Origin: Pseudo-nitzschia pungens
Taxonomy: Eukaryota > Bacillariophyta > Bacillariophyceae > Bacillariales > Bacillariaceae
Reading direction: 5' to 3'
Assembly: GCA_037355855.1 (NCBI GenBank)
Contig: CM074764.1
Span: 2,914,001 to 2,978,000, forward strand
DNA: 64,000 nt
In this document: piece after piece, positions 51,401-61,859 of the stretch
Numbering within the stretch: position 1 is the first letter of the stretch
Layout of the letters: each line of letters begins with the position of its first letter
Notes under the pieces: model-generated
Told to the model about the DNA's origin: nothing
What the model saw: only the letters and a program-made list of their open reading frames with translations
The model's database searches: none
Made by a program: the position numbers and the translations under genes

Positions 51401-54363
51401 CCACCAGTGGCAATAATCCCACCAGCCCATCGGTCAAGAGCTCCCTGAAAATCAACAGCCAATTCCTCACCAGATGTTGAGGAATCAGAGCCAGCACAAA
51501 ACAAATCTGTGTCATCCACAAAGGCAAAACCCACAAGAGAAACCAGTTGCAGTGACAAAGAAGTGATAAGATGGACACCATGTCCAGCCTGTTGCATCAT
51601 TCGGAAGACAATGGTTGACACCAAAGCCCAAAGAGTTGGACCAATACCATTGCCTTGGCCACAACCACTGAGAGGAACAGGTTCATCACCATACACAGGA
51701 CCTGACCGACCAAAACCAGTTTTGATGTGGTGCTTAGCATGTTGCAGAGTAGACAGAAGAACTTCACACACATGTGCAGGAACACCAAAGCTCTGGAGAG
51801 TGAGACCTGCAATGGGATGAGAGATTCTATCATAACAGCCCTTGGCATCATTCATAGCAACAGCACCGGATCTGCGCTTCTGCCTCAACACATCACAGAT
51901 GAGCTTCTTGTTCAAGCAGGTGTTGATGGCCTTGTGGTGTTTCCTGCTTCCATGTTGATCAACCGCCACTGCATTGGCACGTTCAGCATGGGCAAGAATG
52001 CGTCTGCCAATCATCTTGTTGTTGATTTGGAACTCAGGAGACATCAACTGGATGAGTCTCATCTTATCCACTCTATATTCACCAGGTTTCTTGAATATCT
52101 CAACATCCGTGATGACCTGCCAGGCAGAAGGAGAGAAGCCAACAATCAATGGGACTGATCTCAGTAGAGTGTCAAACTTGTTCAACTGGGGATCCAGGGC
52201 AAAAGCCTTGTGGTGGGCAAAACTCAAACAAGAAGGTTCACTTGCTGTGCGTTCCCTCTGGTGTTTCCAGGCAGCAGCATTGTCAGCTGGACACACTGAA
52301 TAGTCAAAGGGAGGCAAACTCAGAATAGAGGCAGGGACTTTGAGACAAGAAAGAAATTCAGACAGGTATTTGTCAGTGGCAGGAGGAGGATTATATGTGC
52401 CATCAAGAACTTGAGCAGAAGCATGGGCTGTGCCGAGGTAGCCAAAATCTTGAATGAAGGAGGGAGTCATGGAGGGAGTGCCAAGACACTGCTGTTGACG
52501 CCGGACATTGGATTCAGCCATAGCTGGAACCATAGTGGACTGGGACTCCAAGACCTGTTCAGCACCATCAGGGCCAACTGCAATAGCTCGCAAGACAGCT
52601 GACTTGTTGACACGTCCCCAAATAGACCTAGCAGCAAGGCCAAGCTCTCTTTGAAGACGTTCCCTGCGCATCCTGGCACGAATCTGGGAAGCATTCTGGT
52701 TGTGAGGTTTGCCTTCAGCAAGAAGTGCATCCACCAGGCCTTGATTGAAGGAGTCTCTCCAAGAGGGGGCCAATTTTTTCACTGCCCGGTATTGCCTGTA
52801 AGCTTGTTTCAGGTGGAGGACAGCACTGGAAAGATCACAGTGTTCTCCTTTGTAGAGAGAAAGCTTGCATGCCAGCCTTTTCAAAACAGTATGACTGGTG
52901 GACACACCCTGTCTCAGCTTAACAACACGCCGCCAAAAGTCAATTGTATCACGATAGACTTGCAGCTTCGGGGACCATGGAACCAGACCAGCTCTTGTGT
53001 GGCAAAGGTTTTGTTCAACAGAGAGCCTGAGAGAGGTGGAGGTTTCATGGAGGACTTCATATGTGGTGATGAGAGCAGCGCGCACAGAAATATCCCCAGA
53101 CTGAAACTGAGCCAGGAGGTGTTCCAGCTTAGCTTGGAGAGAAAACACTCCAGCCTTGAGAAAGCTGTGCCTGACACGCTTGAAATACCGTTGGCGCAGA
53201 TGAGGGTGGGAGGACTGGAGTTTGGAATGAGAGAAGCTCACGGTAGGTGGCAGGTGTTTGCCCATGAGGCTGCAATTACAGACTTCAATCCAAAGCATTC
53301 TGTGGTCCGATTCCATACCATAGGCGCCACCAAAGGGACAATACCCAGCCCTGAGAACATCAACATTCCCAGAGACCCAAATGGCATCAATTGGTGTTCT
53401 GGTAGTGTTGCGGTTGTGAGTGGCAGGAGGAGAAGACTGACTATGAAGGGTAAGAATGGCATCTCTGAAACCAAGAGCCTTGAGCTCAAAAGACAAGCCA
53501 TCAGTCCGAACATCAGCATTTTGATCAATCCCAAGAATGACCTGGTCACCTGCACCCAGACAGACCTGAAGGGCAGCAGTCAAATCCCTGTGAAAGAGAA
53601 TACATGGGTTGGGACTGAAAAGATTTTCAGCTGCTTGAAAGTATCGGTACTGTTGATTCCAGACGGAACCAAGGTCCCTGTCATTTTCAACAGGGCAGTA
53701 AGCAGAAAACATAGTGACAGTGTAACCATCCCTGCCCTGAAACTTGACAAAGGACCATCTGCCAAGACCAGAAGGATCAGCCCCATGGGCAATCTTGTGG
53801 GAACTGAACAGTTGATCAATGGAAAACCCTGTACCACCAGGCTGAAGCCATGAACAGTCAGAAGCTTCATGCTTGTTGTTGGCAAGGTAGGAAAAACTTG
53901 AGGGACTGATATTCTTCATGCGCCGATTGAAAAGATCACATGGCAGGAGTTTGGATTCATTCAAACAATGTTCAGCAAAAAGAGCCACACTGGCATTGCT
54001 CTTGACAAATTGACGGGAGTTGTGCTTGGACATGGACATAAAGGCAGCTCTGCGCTGTGGTCCAATGTTTTGGAAAGTGATGATGGTGGAGTTAGAGGAT
54101 GGAGCTTGAGGGAAGGAGTGACCAAAACTGTCAGAATCCTTAGCAGCAAGAGAGTCTCCATGAAGAGTTAATTGGACAAACTGAGAGACAGGGGAAGAGG
54201 CGGAGGAGGAAAAGGGAGAAACAGTAGAAGCATTGATAGGATTTGGAGTGGAAGGCATCCCATCAAACCTCATACCAGAAGAGCTAACCATGATCAGAAG
54301 GAAACCCAGTCTGTCGCAGGGATGGAAGAGTTGCCGGAGCTGATTTGGTGGAAACATTGGCAT
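48451..54363 (-). CDS. LINE2 ORF2: endonuclease / reverse transcriptase / RNase H
   Basis: 1970 residues, uninterrupted, colinear with LINE1 ORF2. Endonuclease (SDHRMLWIE), RT motifs (NDAKGCYDRI, GCGQGNGIGP, FVDDTD), RNase H (CDGSF, RSELAGI, LDGDTA) and the C-terminal CPLCDADNEKVSHVLSC are all present. Conservation of the full length and all active-site residues between two diverged copies argues for selection on function. It overlaps ORF1 by 80 nt (54284-54363), as in LINE1. Confidence 0.93.
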   Translation of the reverse strand: MPMFPPNQLRQLFHPCDRLGFLLIMVSSSGMRFDGMPSTPNPINASTVSPFSSSASSPVSQFVQLTLHGDSLAAKDSDSFGHSFPQAPSSNSTIITFQNIGPQRRAAFMSMSKHNSRQFVKSNASVALFAEHCLNESKLLPCDLFNRRMKNISPSSFSYLANNKHEASDCSWLQPGGTGFSIDQLFSSHKIAHGADPSGLGRWSFVKFQGRDGYTVTMFSAYCPVENDRDLGSVWNQQYRYFQAAENLFSPNPCILFHRDLTAALQVCLGAGDQVILGIDQNADVRTDGLSFELKALGFRDAILTLHSQSSPPATHNRNTTRTPIDAIWVSGNVDVLRAGYCPFGGAYGMESDHRMLWIEVCNCSLMGKHLPPTVSFSHSKLQSSHPHLRQRYFKRVRHSFLKAGVFSLQAKLEHLLAQFQSGDISVRAALITTYEVLHETSTSLRLSVEQNLCHTRAGLVPWSPKLQVYRDTIDFWRRVVKLRQGVSTSHTVLKRLACKLSLYKGEHCDLSSAVLHLKQAYRQYRAVKKLAPSWRDSFNQGLVDALLAEGKPHNQNASQIRARMRRERLQRELGLAARSIWGRVNKSAVLRAIAVGPDGAEQVLESQSTMVPAMAESNVRRQQQCLGTPSMTPSFIQDFGYLGTAHASAQVLDGTYNPPPATDKYLSEFLSCLKVPASILSLPPFDYSVCPADNAAAWKHQRERTASEPSCLSFAHHKAFALDPQLNKFDTLLRSVPLIVGFSPSAWQVITDVEIFKKPGEYRVDKMRLIQLMSPEFQINNKMIGRRILAHAERANAVAVDQHGSRKHHKAINTCLNKKLICDVLRQKRRSGAVAMNDAKGCYDRISHPIAGLTLQSFGVPAHVCEVLLSTLQHAKHHIKTGFGRSGPVYGDEPVPLSGCGQGNGIGPTLWALVSTIVFRMMQQAGHGVHLITSLSLQLVSLVGFAFVDDTDLFCAGSDSSTSGEELAVDFQGALDRWAGGIIATGGAIEPAKSFCYLIDFKWNGSGWDYRSIADMPGDFSVADKNGNRATLDRFEVDHADKTLGVFISMDGNEEAQIAHMKSQSQSFGSQLKASKCEKRASLYTFKYSFMKSVEYPMPVTQLDEATWTKIIHPALVPVLNKAGMSRTFPRHVFYGPSLYQGFGFIHPYLLQEFSHIATLFQESVRSSQTGRILRLTAESLRLELGIPLHLGVTPYHPFASYVTPCWYKHVWKFFSVHPVSLFEDFPDLPLLRSNDCYLMQAFVNAGFRGADLSLLNHMRMSLKAISLADICTPDGKRLSPMAFQLTSSNHLRDHLDWPRCPPSWPPAAQRLWTKALQTSFLPPCPPPAARALAPSFHLGHWLSPQTASLWPWFMSLSTNRIFFKNSTGWMVSISQGRGRYRVTAEILSDKPACADVLVCPVICGQVVRVVGSSAFVSEPPDTNPLEYNPFDSLPDSPADAFDALCESPRVLLHKYSLPQAGCQHLADAIQSGTASAVCDGSFDPDLLRGTSAFVLSPNTSTKSASLFLTGCNFVSGSPEDQSSYRSELAGIIGVLTCCTALVSLFDIASGSITIALDGDTALKQAEGSWPLVISQKSFDYVYVIRNMISALPISVHFRWVQGHQAGIFLDWWALRNHQVDSMAKAFLSAHNASAHHYPRLVFEPWAFSLNGSKCSRFDQNALHVAISGPPLLQYWQTHHDIPIPQPVLSSIHWCAHLNAFKRLPPGMQRWFVKFASGCIGVGNQLLHYQYQDHSRCPLCDADNEKVSHVLSCKDPGAIQHSVSAFKGPLQKRLEVEQTDPSLVVAIVDLLTRVRKGQNIYPSSYSLAIASAVRAQRTIGWHNWLLGRWSPRWYHIQADYYSHIGSKRSPKRWATAIIHQFFLTSWDLWTYRNERLHGPGGTLDAEQHQSLDASITSELAIGAAGALPQSHSLLRTPFQVLQGYTLPAKRQWLATIHLARKQYAAPVTPVQPYQQEAALLRAWLTGPQG

Positions 54364-57241
54364 GGCTCAAATCACTGACACTAGCATCATGGCTGGAGGA
54401 GAATGCAATTGCAGCAACTCCAAGCCTCAATGCAGAGGCTGCGTCTTCCCCACCACCGGCAGCAGGAACTGCAGTTGAGGAATCAGGAGAGGCCACAGGG
54501 AGGTCACCAGCCATGGCATTCTGGGGAGGGTCAGGAACTGCAGGGGGAACTTCAGGAGGAATACCAGGAGAGGCATCAGCCTTGGCAACATTGGAAGAAT
54601 CACCTCCAGTAGGAACACCACCTGCAGGCGCTGAAGCCTGGACATCAGTGAGATTGGAAGTACCGGTTGCTAAAGTATCCATGGATTGAGAATCATCAAA
54701 TCCGCCACCACCACTGTCAGCACGGGCTTGGAGGTTAAAGTGCAGATCCAGATCAAAGGTAAGGTCTGGGGCAAGGTCAACTGACAAGTCATCATCAACA
54801 AGTTCCCAATCTCTTGCATCCCCATCACCAAAAAAGGGAAGAGAGTCATCCTGCATTGGATCTGCAGCAGGTTCAGTTTCCACAACACAATTGGCAGCAG
54901 CATCCCAATGGTAGGCTTCCATTTCAGTCAGGCACTCAGAAGAGAACCATTGTCGAACACAAGAACCATAATGAGCTTCCAGTATAATAGGCAGGAAAGA
55001 CAACATGGCCATTGCTTCAGCCTTGGTAGTGATATTGTACAAAGCAAGGATCTCGCCTCGGTATGAACTGGTATCGACAGAAAGAAAAAGAGGCCATGAC
55101 CAATTGTCACGGGTTCTGATACCCAGAAGCACACTGCGCAGTGTCTTCAAACCCAGCCCTTGGCCCAGGTCAACTGGAAGATCAAGATCAACTACCCCCA
55201 GAACAGGAGCAGTTTCATGGCTCTCAATAAATTTAGCTTGGCGGTGCTTAGCCTGGCGAACAGTCTTGAGCTTGGAGGGGGGAAGAGGTCTGTCAGAAGG
55301 ATTGGTAGCTGTCTCAATAAACTTGTAGAATTTACCATCAGGGAGAGAGGCAATGTCTGAAGGTTTGCACCGATTGAACTGGGCTTTGAGGAGCTTAACA
55401 GTTTGGGCGCGCTTTGTAGCATCACACAAAACATGTGCAGCCAGAACAGGATTGGGATCAGGAGTTCTGGAGTTGTCAAGGCTGATATTCTTCCTGATAA
55501 CAGCAATAGGACATGCCTGAAACCTGGGATGAGTCTGAAGCAATTCGTTGTAGTGGTCAAGATCAAAACTCTGCATGTAAGATCCAAGGAGAAAGCCACA
55601 TGTGACAATAACTGGGGCCTGTATGTGGTCATATTTCAGGTCCATGTCACGGTCTCTGAGCCTCTGGAGCAATTGTGCTGAAAAGAGTTTCTCCAGGGAA
55701 GCACTGTGGCCCACAAAGAAGCGTAGATGAGGAGCAGTTCTACTGCGAAGCCAGAGCTGAGCAACATACAATTCCAAGGTCTTCCTGTCAGGAAGTGTCG
55801 TCCAAAACTTGGTAACAGGCTTGGCCTTGGGGTTGAGCCTGGCTCTGGAGGGAAAAACATACAACACCAGGCGCTTGTCAACAGTCCATAGAAGATCCAA
55901 AGCTTCCTTGAGAGACTTGAGCAGCTCATCATATAGTTCCCCAGGGTGTTGTGACATCAACCTTGGAAGGGACAGAGTGACATAAGAACGATGAGAACAC
56001 TTGGTGCCAGCAGTGACATCCACTGGAGCTCTAGAATCACTGGAGCAAACCCCTCGGCGTTGGAGGAAATGCCCAGCAGAGGAGGACAAGACAGTAGCAT
56101 CACCACCACCAGGAAGAAAGGACACTGATTTGGAAGTGGAAGCATCATCAACTGCAGTTGGCGCAGGTGTAGGAGGTCGCTTCTTGAAATACCAGTGGGA
56201 GCCAAGCACCTGATTGGCTGCCAACCAAACTCGTCCTTCAGTGCTGGGCAAAAGGTTACCTTCACAATACAGGTCATCAAAACACTCAGGAGACATCTTG
56301 GCCAAACCAATAAGACATCTCTTCAGAGCATGGCCTGAAGGTTGCTTGGTCCAGTCTGCAGAGGCTTGAAAGCAGAGAGAAGCAAGGGAAACCAGGGACT
56401 CCACAGAAGCAGTTCTCCACTCAGGGTTGTCAGGAAAAGCTTGAGCATATGCTGGAGGGATGGCAGACTGACAGACATCATGGATGGATTTCTTGTCATT
56501 CCCATCTTTCTTGCTGAAGAAGTGAGTGGGGCTAGGACACCCAGTCCATAGCCGGGATCCTGCTGGAGTTTTACGAAGAGTGTGGATAGGGGTGGGAATG
56601 GAAGCACGACCAGTAAAAGGCCCCTTACCGTAGAAGCACCAGAGGAAGGAATCTGAGTGAGCTTTGTTGGCAGCAGCCAGGGCTTTCGTGCGCAGGGCAT
56701 GTCGCTCTGCAGACGGTGTGTCAGAAAGAAATGCAAGAGTAGCTTGTTTCAGACTAGACTTGGAAGGAGAGACCTTGGAAGGAGGGTGCTTAGAGTCTGA
56801 GTGCTCAGAGCCTGGCTGGCCATCCCTAGACGTGGCACTGTTGGACTTTCCACTGTTGGGCTTCCCACTGTTGGACGTCCCACTGTTGGAATTTCCACTG
56901 TTGGACTTCCCACTGTTGGACTTCCCACTATCAGACGTCCCACTGTCGGACTGCCCACTGCCTGAATGCCCTGTGTCCGAATGCCCAGTGCCTGACTGCT
57001 CAGTGCTCATATCAACATCATCTAGTGCACCAGTAGACACAGCAGAAGTGAAGGACATATCATCATCAGAAGGGAGTGAATCCCTAGATGTACGGGGAGA
57101 GGGAGGGGGGGAGGGAGTAGCCTGAAGAACGGAACCAGCAGGTAGTCGGCGGGAAGGGGTCCCCGTAAAGGCGCGTTTGTTGGAAGGAGTGTTAGCCAAG
57201 GTAGACCTTTTTCGCCTGGAAGCTGGCGGGGGGGGAGGCAT
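54284..57241 (-). CDS. LINE2 ORF1, function unknown
   Basis: 985 residues (MPPPPPASRRKRS...). The N-terminal ~200 residues are low complexity, including about ten tandem SGKSN/SGTSD-type pentapeptides (nt about 56830-56990). From FLWCFYGKGP onward it aligns with LINE1 ORF1, including GCPSPTHFFSKK, VIVTCGFLLGSYMQSFDLDHY and KFYKFIETATN. The N-terminal repeats differ from those in LINE1, while the core is nearly identical. So a constrained domain of about 600 residues is joined to a fast-evolving disordered tail. Likely the LINE RNP protein; fold not recognised. Confidence 0.82.
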   Translation of the reverse strand: MPPPPPASRRKRSTLANTPSNKRAFTGTPSRRLPAGSVLQATPSPPPSPRTSRDSLPSDDDMSFTSAVSTGALDDVDMSTEQSGTGHSDTGHSGSGQSDSGTSDSGKSNSGKSNSGNSNSGTSNSGKPNSGKSNSATSRDGQPGSEHSDSKHPPSKVSPSKSSLKQATLAFLSDTPSAERHALRTKALAAANKAHSDSFLWCFYGKGPFTGRASIPTPIHTLRKTPAGSRLWTGCPSPTHFFSKKDGNDKKSIHDVCQSAIPPAYAQAFPDNPEWRTASVESLVSLASLCFQASADWTKQPSGHALKRCLIGLAKMSPECFDDLYCEGNLLPSTEGRVWLAANQVLGSHWYFKKRPPTPAPTAVDDASTSKSVSFLPGGGDATVLSSSAGHFLQRRGVCSSDSRAPVDVTAGTKCSHRSYVTLSLPRLMSQHPGELYDELLKSLKEALDLLWTVDKRLVLYVFPSRARLNPKAKPVTKFWTTLPDRKTLELYVAQLWLRSRTAPHLRFFVGHSASLEKLFSAQLLQRLRDRDMDLKYDHIQAPVIVTCGFLLGSYMQSFDLDHYNELLQTHPRFQACPIAVIRKNISLDNSRTPDPNPVLAAHVLCDATKRAQTVKLLKAQFNRCKPSDIASLPDGKFYKFIETATNPSDRPLPPSKLKTVRQAKHRQAKFIESHETAPVLGVVDLDLPVDLGQGLGLKTLRSVLLGIRTRDNWSWPLFLSVDTSSYRGEILALYNITTKAEAMAMLSFLPIILEAHYGSCVRQWFSSECLTEMEAYHWDAAANCVVETEPAADPMQDDSLPFFGDGDARDWELVDDDLSVDLAPDLTFDLDLHFNLQARADSGGGGFDDSQSMDTLATGTSNLTDVQASAPAGGVPTGGDSSNVAKADASPGIPPEVPPAVPDPPQNAMAGDLPVASPDSSTAVPAAGGGEDAASALRLGVAAIAFSSSHDASVSDLSHANVSTKSAPATLPSLRQTGFPSDHG
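56830..56995 (-). repeat. 15-bp coding minisatellite in LINE2 ORF1
   Basis: Direct units around 'ccactgttggacttc' encode Ser-Gly-Lys/Thr/Asn-Ser/Pro-Asn/Asp repeats. Length is a multiple of three, so copy-number change keeps the frame. Confidence 0.85.
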
Positions 57242-57339
57242 GGTGGGGCTAGGATCGTCTGAATAGGCGTGTTGGCTCGGGCGCTGGTAGGCTGTCAGTG
57301 TTAACCTGTATGGATATATACAGATGGGTGTGTTCTACA

Positions 57340-59350
57340 CTGCTCTGGGATGTGCAAGTGCCAGGTGATGACAAAGGCCGGGGCAGGAGAAGCACTGGTT
57401 GATGACAAAGGCCGGGGCAGGGGAAGCACCAGTTGATGACAAAGGCCGGGGCAGGAGAAGCACCAGTTGAGAGCAAAGCAACAACTGAAAAGCAATCAGT
57501 TGGGTGTCGGATCGACAGCAGACACGCCTCTTGGATGTGCAAGTGCCAGGTGATGACAAAGGCCGAAGCAGGGGAAGCACCGGTTGATGACAAAGGCCGG
57601 GGCAGGAGAAGCACCGGTTGATGACAAAGGCCGGGGCAGGAGAAGCACCGGTTGAGGGCTGAAGCAACAACTGTAACGCCGCGCTTGAAGGGAGAAGCAC
57701 CGGTTGAGTACAAAGGCCGGGGCAGGAGAAGCACCGATTGAGTGAAAACAACAGCTGAAAAGCAAACAATTGGGTACTGGACCAACAGCAGACACGCCTC
57801 TTGGATGTGCAAGTGCCAGGTGATAACAAAGGCCGGGGCAGGAGAATCACCGGTGGAGGGCAATTAACAGCTGAAGAGCAGGCAATTGGGTGCTGGACCA
57901 ACAGCAGACACGCCACTTGGATGTGCAAGTGCCAGGTGATGACAAAGGCCGGAGCAGGTGAAGCACCGATTGAGGGCAAAGGCCGGGGCAGGAGAAGCAC
58001 CGGTGGAGGGCAAATCAACAGCAGAAAACCTCCAGTGGAGTGCAGGAGCACCAACTGAAACGCCGCGCTTGAATGGAGAAGCACCGGTTGAATACAAAGG
58101 CCGGGGCAGGAGAAGCACCGGTTGAAGACAAAGGCCGGGGCAGGAGAAGCACCGGGTGAGGGCAAAGCAACAACTGAAAGCAGGCAATTGGGTGTTGGAC
58201 CAACAGCAGACACGCCTCTTGGATGTGCAAGTGCCAGGTGATGACAAGGGCCGGAGCAGGTGAAGCACCGGTTGAGGGCAAAGGCCGGGGCAGGAGAAGC
58301 ACCGGTGGAGGGCAAAACAACAGCAGAAAACCTCCTGTGGAGTGCAGGATCACCAACTAAAACGCCGCGCTTGAAAGGAGAAGCACCGATTGAGGGCAAA
58401 GGCCGGGGCAGGAGAAGCACCGGTGGAGGGCAATCAACAGCAGAAAACCTCCAGTGGAGTGCAGGAGCACCAACTGAAACACCGCGCTTGAAAGGAGAAG
58501 CACCGGTTGAGGGCAAAGGCCGGGGCAGGAGAAGCACCGGTTGAGAGCAAAGCAACAAATGAAAAGCAAGCAATTGGGTGTTGGACCAACAGCAGACACG
58601 CCTCTTGGATGTGCAAGTGCCAGGTGATGACAAAGGCCGGAGCAGGTGAAGCACCGGTTGAGGGCAAAGGCCGGGGCAGGAGAAGCACCGGTGGAGGGCA
58701 ATCAACAGCAGAAAACCTCCAGTGGAGTGCAGGAGCACCAACTGAAACACCGCGCTTGAAAGGAGAAGCACCGGTTGAGGGCAAAGGCCGGGGCAGGAGA
58801 AGCACCGGTTGAGAGCAAAGCAGCAAAAGAAAAGCAAGCAATTGGGTGCTGGACCGACAGCAGACACGCCTCTTGGATGTGCAAGTGCCAGGTGATGAAA
58901 AAGGCCGGGGCAGGAGAAGCACCGGTTGAGGGCAAAGGCCGGGGCAGGAGAAGCACCAATGGAGGGCAAATCAACAGCTGAAAAGCAACCTGTTGGGTGC
59001 TGGAGCAACAGCAGACACTGCTCTGGGATATAAAAGTGCCAGATGATGACAAAGGCCAGGGCAGGAGAAGCACCGGTTGAGGGCAAAGCAACAGCTGAAA
59101 AGCAACCTGTTAGATGCTGGGGCAACAGAAGACACGCCGCTTGGAAAAGGTGTCGGGTGATGACAAAGGCCGGGGCAGGAGAGGCACCGGTTGAGAGCAA
59201 AGACCGGGGCAGGAGAAGCACCGGTTGAGGGCAATTCAACAGTAGAAAACCTCGAGTGGAGTGCAGAAGCAACAACAGACACGCCACCTGGGTGCAGAAA
59301 TGCCTGATGATGACAAATGCCGGGGCAGTAGAAGCACCAGTTGAGTGATT
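57340..59350 (-). repeat. LINE2 5' region: tandem monomers
   Basis: About 2 kb of the same monomers as in LINE1 (ggccggggcaggagaagcac...), about twice as many copies. Higher-order blocks repeat 'cctcttggatgtgcaagtgcc' and 'cagcagaaaacctccagtgg'. Minus-strand frames are open for up to 735 codons because the monomer lacks tta, cta and tca on the plus strand. Confidence 0.88.
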
Positions 59351-60800
59351 GGTTGTATGCTGGGAAACAGGGTACAGCAGCAACAACAGGTCCAACGTTG
59401 GTCTGGACAAGGAAAAACTCCAGGGAAACCAAAGAAAGGACTGGAGCACTACCAGAAGAGTCACGTTCGAAACCCACAGAGGTGCTCTGGAGTTACAGAA
59501 TTTAGAAACTCCAGTAGACCACTGCAAATCGTGGAGAAACAAACTGGCGTGACAAAGACCTTGAGCGAGGCAATTAAACCAGGGAAGCTGCTTGCTTGAT
59601 AAACAGGGGCTTTAGTAGGAACACTTAGGGACCGGGGGATATCAATGGCAGGGCACACTTAAAAGGCTCAGGAGGGAACTTGAAGTTCAAACTCGCAAGT
59701 ACTTATAAGTGGAAACAGTATCCAGGGGCAATTGGCTTGGAAACAGGGACCTTGAGCGAGACACTTAGGGACCAGGGAAGCAGTGGAAACAGTATCCGGG
59801 GGCAATTGGCTTGAAAACAAATACCTTGAGCGAGACACTTAGGGACCAGGGAAGCTGATTGCTTGAAAACAGGGGCTTTAGTAGAAACACCTAGGGACCA
59901 GAGGGAGGCTTGTATCGTGAAAACAGTGTCGAACTTGAAGTTCAAGTTGGGGTTGCTTAAGAGCGAAAACACTTAGGGATCAGGGAACTCGCGAACACTT
60001 AGGGACCAGGGGAATTGTAGTCTTGAAAACAAGGGGCGGTAGTAGCTGTAGTCTTGGAAACAAGAGTGCAATAAGTATAAGGTACTTAGGGATCGGTTGG
60101 TCTTGGCTTGAAAACAGGTGTAGTAGGGGGAGCCTTAAGCGAGAAAACTTAGGGACTGGGGGGCTTGACTAGGAAACAGGGTAGCTCTTAAATGATAGGC
60201 ACTTAGAAGAGCAGGTGGGCTATTGGCTTGAGAATAAAGGGGAACTGGAAGATATGCTCGCGGGAACTTGCAGATACTTAGGGATCAGCAAGTAGGAACC
60301 TTCTAGAAGGGGGGTGTATATGTGTTCAATCTTGAAGAATGTAGAACGTTAAGTAGGTTCGACCTTGAAGAATGTAGAACGTTAAGTGGGTATCACTTAA
60401 GGGGCTTGGAAGACTGTATAGCGTTAAATAAAAATATGGCTTGAAAACAGATCAAAAACAAACCGAGCTCGGAGACAAAGCGGAACTGAAGCAGAGCTGC
60501 TGTAGAATTAGTACTGCAATTGCTGTAGAAAATTATGTGTGGTTTTGCTGCCGAAGCTTGTTGTTGCCGATCGACCGACCGACAGGAAACAAGCAACCAA
60601 AGCAACCAAAGGGAGCAAGGAGCAGGCAAACAAACAGCAGAATCAGACAGGGGAGGTCTCTGTTGATAGGTGTAGTGCTTGGTTTTGTTGTAGGAGCTTT
60701 AGAAGTGAGTGAGATATCAAAGGGGAAAGTTGTGTAGAAATCTACGTGTTTTAAGTACTGGAACATCGGAACGTCGGACAAAATCGCGCGTCGCAAAATT
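59351..60800 (-). other. LINE2 5'-most untranslated region
   Basis: Closely similar to 33221-34670 of LINE1, with 'acttagggaccaggg' and 'gcttgaaaacagggg' repeats and the same terminal aaaatcgcgcgtcgcaaaatt. No gene was seen. Confidence 0.7.
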
Positions 60801-61859
60801 GTGCAAGACGCCACGGAAACTCCCACGGGAGCCTCCAAGGAAACGGCAAAGGAGACATCTCCTAACGCCAACAAAACCAAACCGAATGCCACGGCAAACC
60901 TCGGTTCTCCAATCCCAAAGAAAAGGGTAGCAAACACCCTTACCCAGTACTACCAATCGCGGAGTACAGGAAGGATGTCATGGAAGAATGCATGCATGTC
61001 CTCAAGCTCAAAACCTTCGGCAATGACACCAATGGGAAGCGCTCGTATATTCTCCTCCGCAGATTCATGCGAGGGATGCGAGTGGACCTCAAATTTGGCA
61101 TCCGAGCCTGGGCCAACCAAATGGCCGAACTACAGAGCTACCTACCAGAATGTCTCTGGGAATATGGCAGTGAACAGGCGGAAACACCAACCAGTTTCAC
61201 CTCAGCAGAAATGAAGGAAATATTGGATTCCAACATGACCCACTCCCAACGGGAGAAGCTGGAACACATTGGATGGGACCTCTACACCCACTCCTTTAAC
61301 ACCACCATCGACAAGCTCAAAAATCTGGAAACCACCATCCGGAAGGAGGAACACCTCCAGAAGCGCATCGATAACCTCAAAAAGACAAGCGCATCGATAA
61401 CCTTGAAAAGACAAGCGCATCGATAACCTTGAAAAGACGAACGGCGGCGCCAAGAAGACTCCCAAGGCCGCTTCTGGGGGAGGACATGCCAAGTCCCCTG
61501 GCAAAAAGAAGCGCCCTATGGACAACAGCAACAAACAGCTATGCAAGACCTGTGGCAAGGTCCATGCCGGCAAATGCTGGAAACTAACCGACCGACCCCC
61601 CAAGAAGGGAAAGTTCGACCAGGAGACCATCAACTTGCTCAAGGAGCATTTTGTGGCAAAAGAAGACTCAGACTCTGAGCAGTACTCCAAACCCCACTGG
61701 GGAAGGAATCTATCAAACCATGAGTACTCTTATGTATTGGCCACGGCCCAAGCTGACCACAAGGTTTCCGACGATGAGATAAATATCTCTGAACGCAAAC
61801 TCAAAGAGTACAGAAGAAAGTACAGAAAGACCTTTAAAAAGAAAGGATCCCACAACTGA
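60801..61859 (+). pseudogene. Element C gag, C-terminal fragment with frameshifts
   Basis: Resumes at the LINE2 target duplicate. One frame (to about 60950) passes to another that encodes CMHVLKLKTFGNDTNGKRSYI and on to about 61426. A further change leads to MDNSNKQLCKTCGKVHAGKCW, a CX2CX3HX3C zinc knuckle of the kind common in diatom retroelement Gag. The second shift is explained by two extra copies of a 26-bp unit near 61385-61436. It ends with TGA at 61857-61859, immediately before the protease ATG. Confidence 0.75.

Larger units (their letters stand above)
43856..60800 (-). mobile_element. LINE2 array: one full LINE plus two tandem 3'-end units, 18-bp TSD
   Basis: Minus-strand insertion in element C gag flanked by gtgcaagacgccacggaa (43838-43855 and 60801-60818). 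Reading from its 5' end it holds a complete LINE (60800 down to 48152) followed by two head-to-tail units of exactly 2148 bp (46004-48151 and 43856-46003). Each unit has the TTA-repeat 3' tail and a truncated ORF2. Only the outermost ends have the target duplication. Confidence 0.93.
48152..60800 (-). mobile_element. Full-length LINE copy of the LINE2 array
   Basis: About 12.65 kb with the same terminal sequences, ORF layout and 5' repeat region as LINE1. Its body differs from LINE1 at many single positions, so the two are separate lineages of one family. Both ORFs are open. Confidence 0.93.

Noticed and set aside
52651..53853. 400-codon plus-strand open frame opposite LINE2 ORF2
   Set aside because: It is antisense to a conserved ORF2 and is broken into shorter frames at the same place in LINE1.
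57335..59542. 735-codon minus-strand frame through the LINE2 5' monomers, and 32128-33339 in LINE1
   Set aside because: It is repeat-derived, present in overlapping forms in other frames and lacks a shared start between the two LINEs; reported only as a finding about stop-free monomers.
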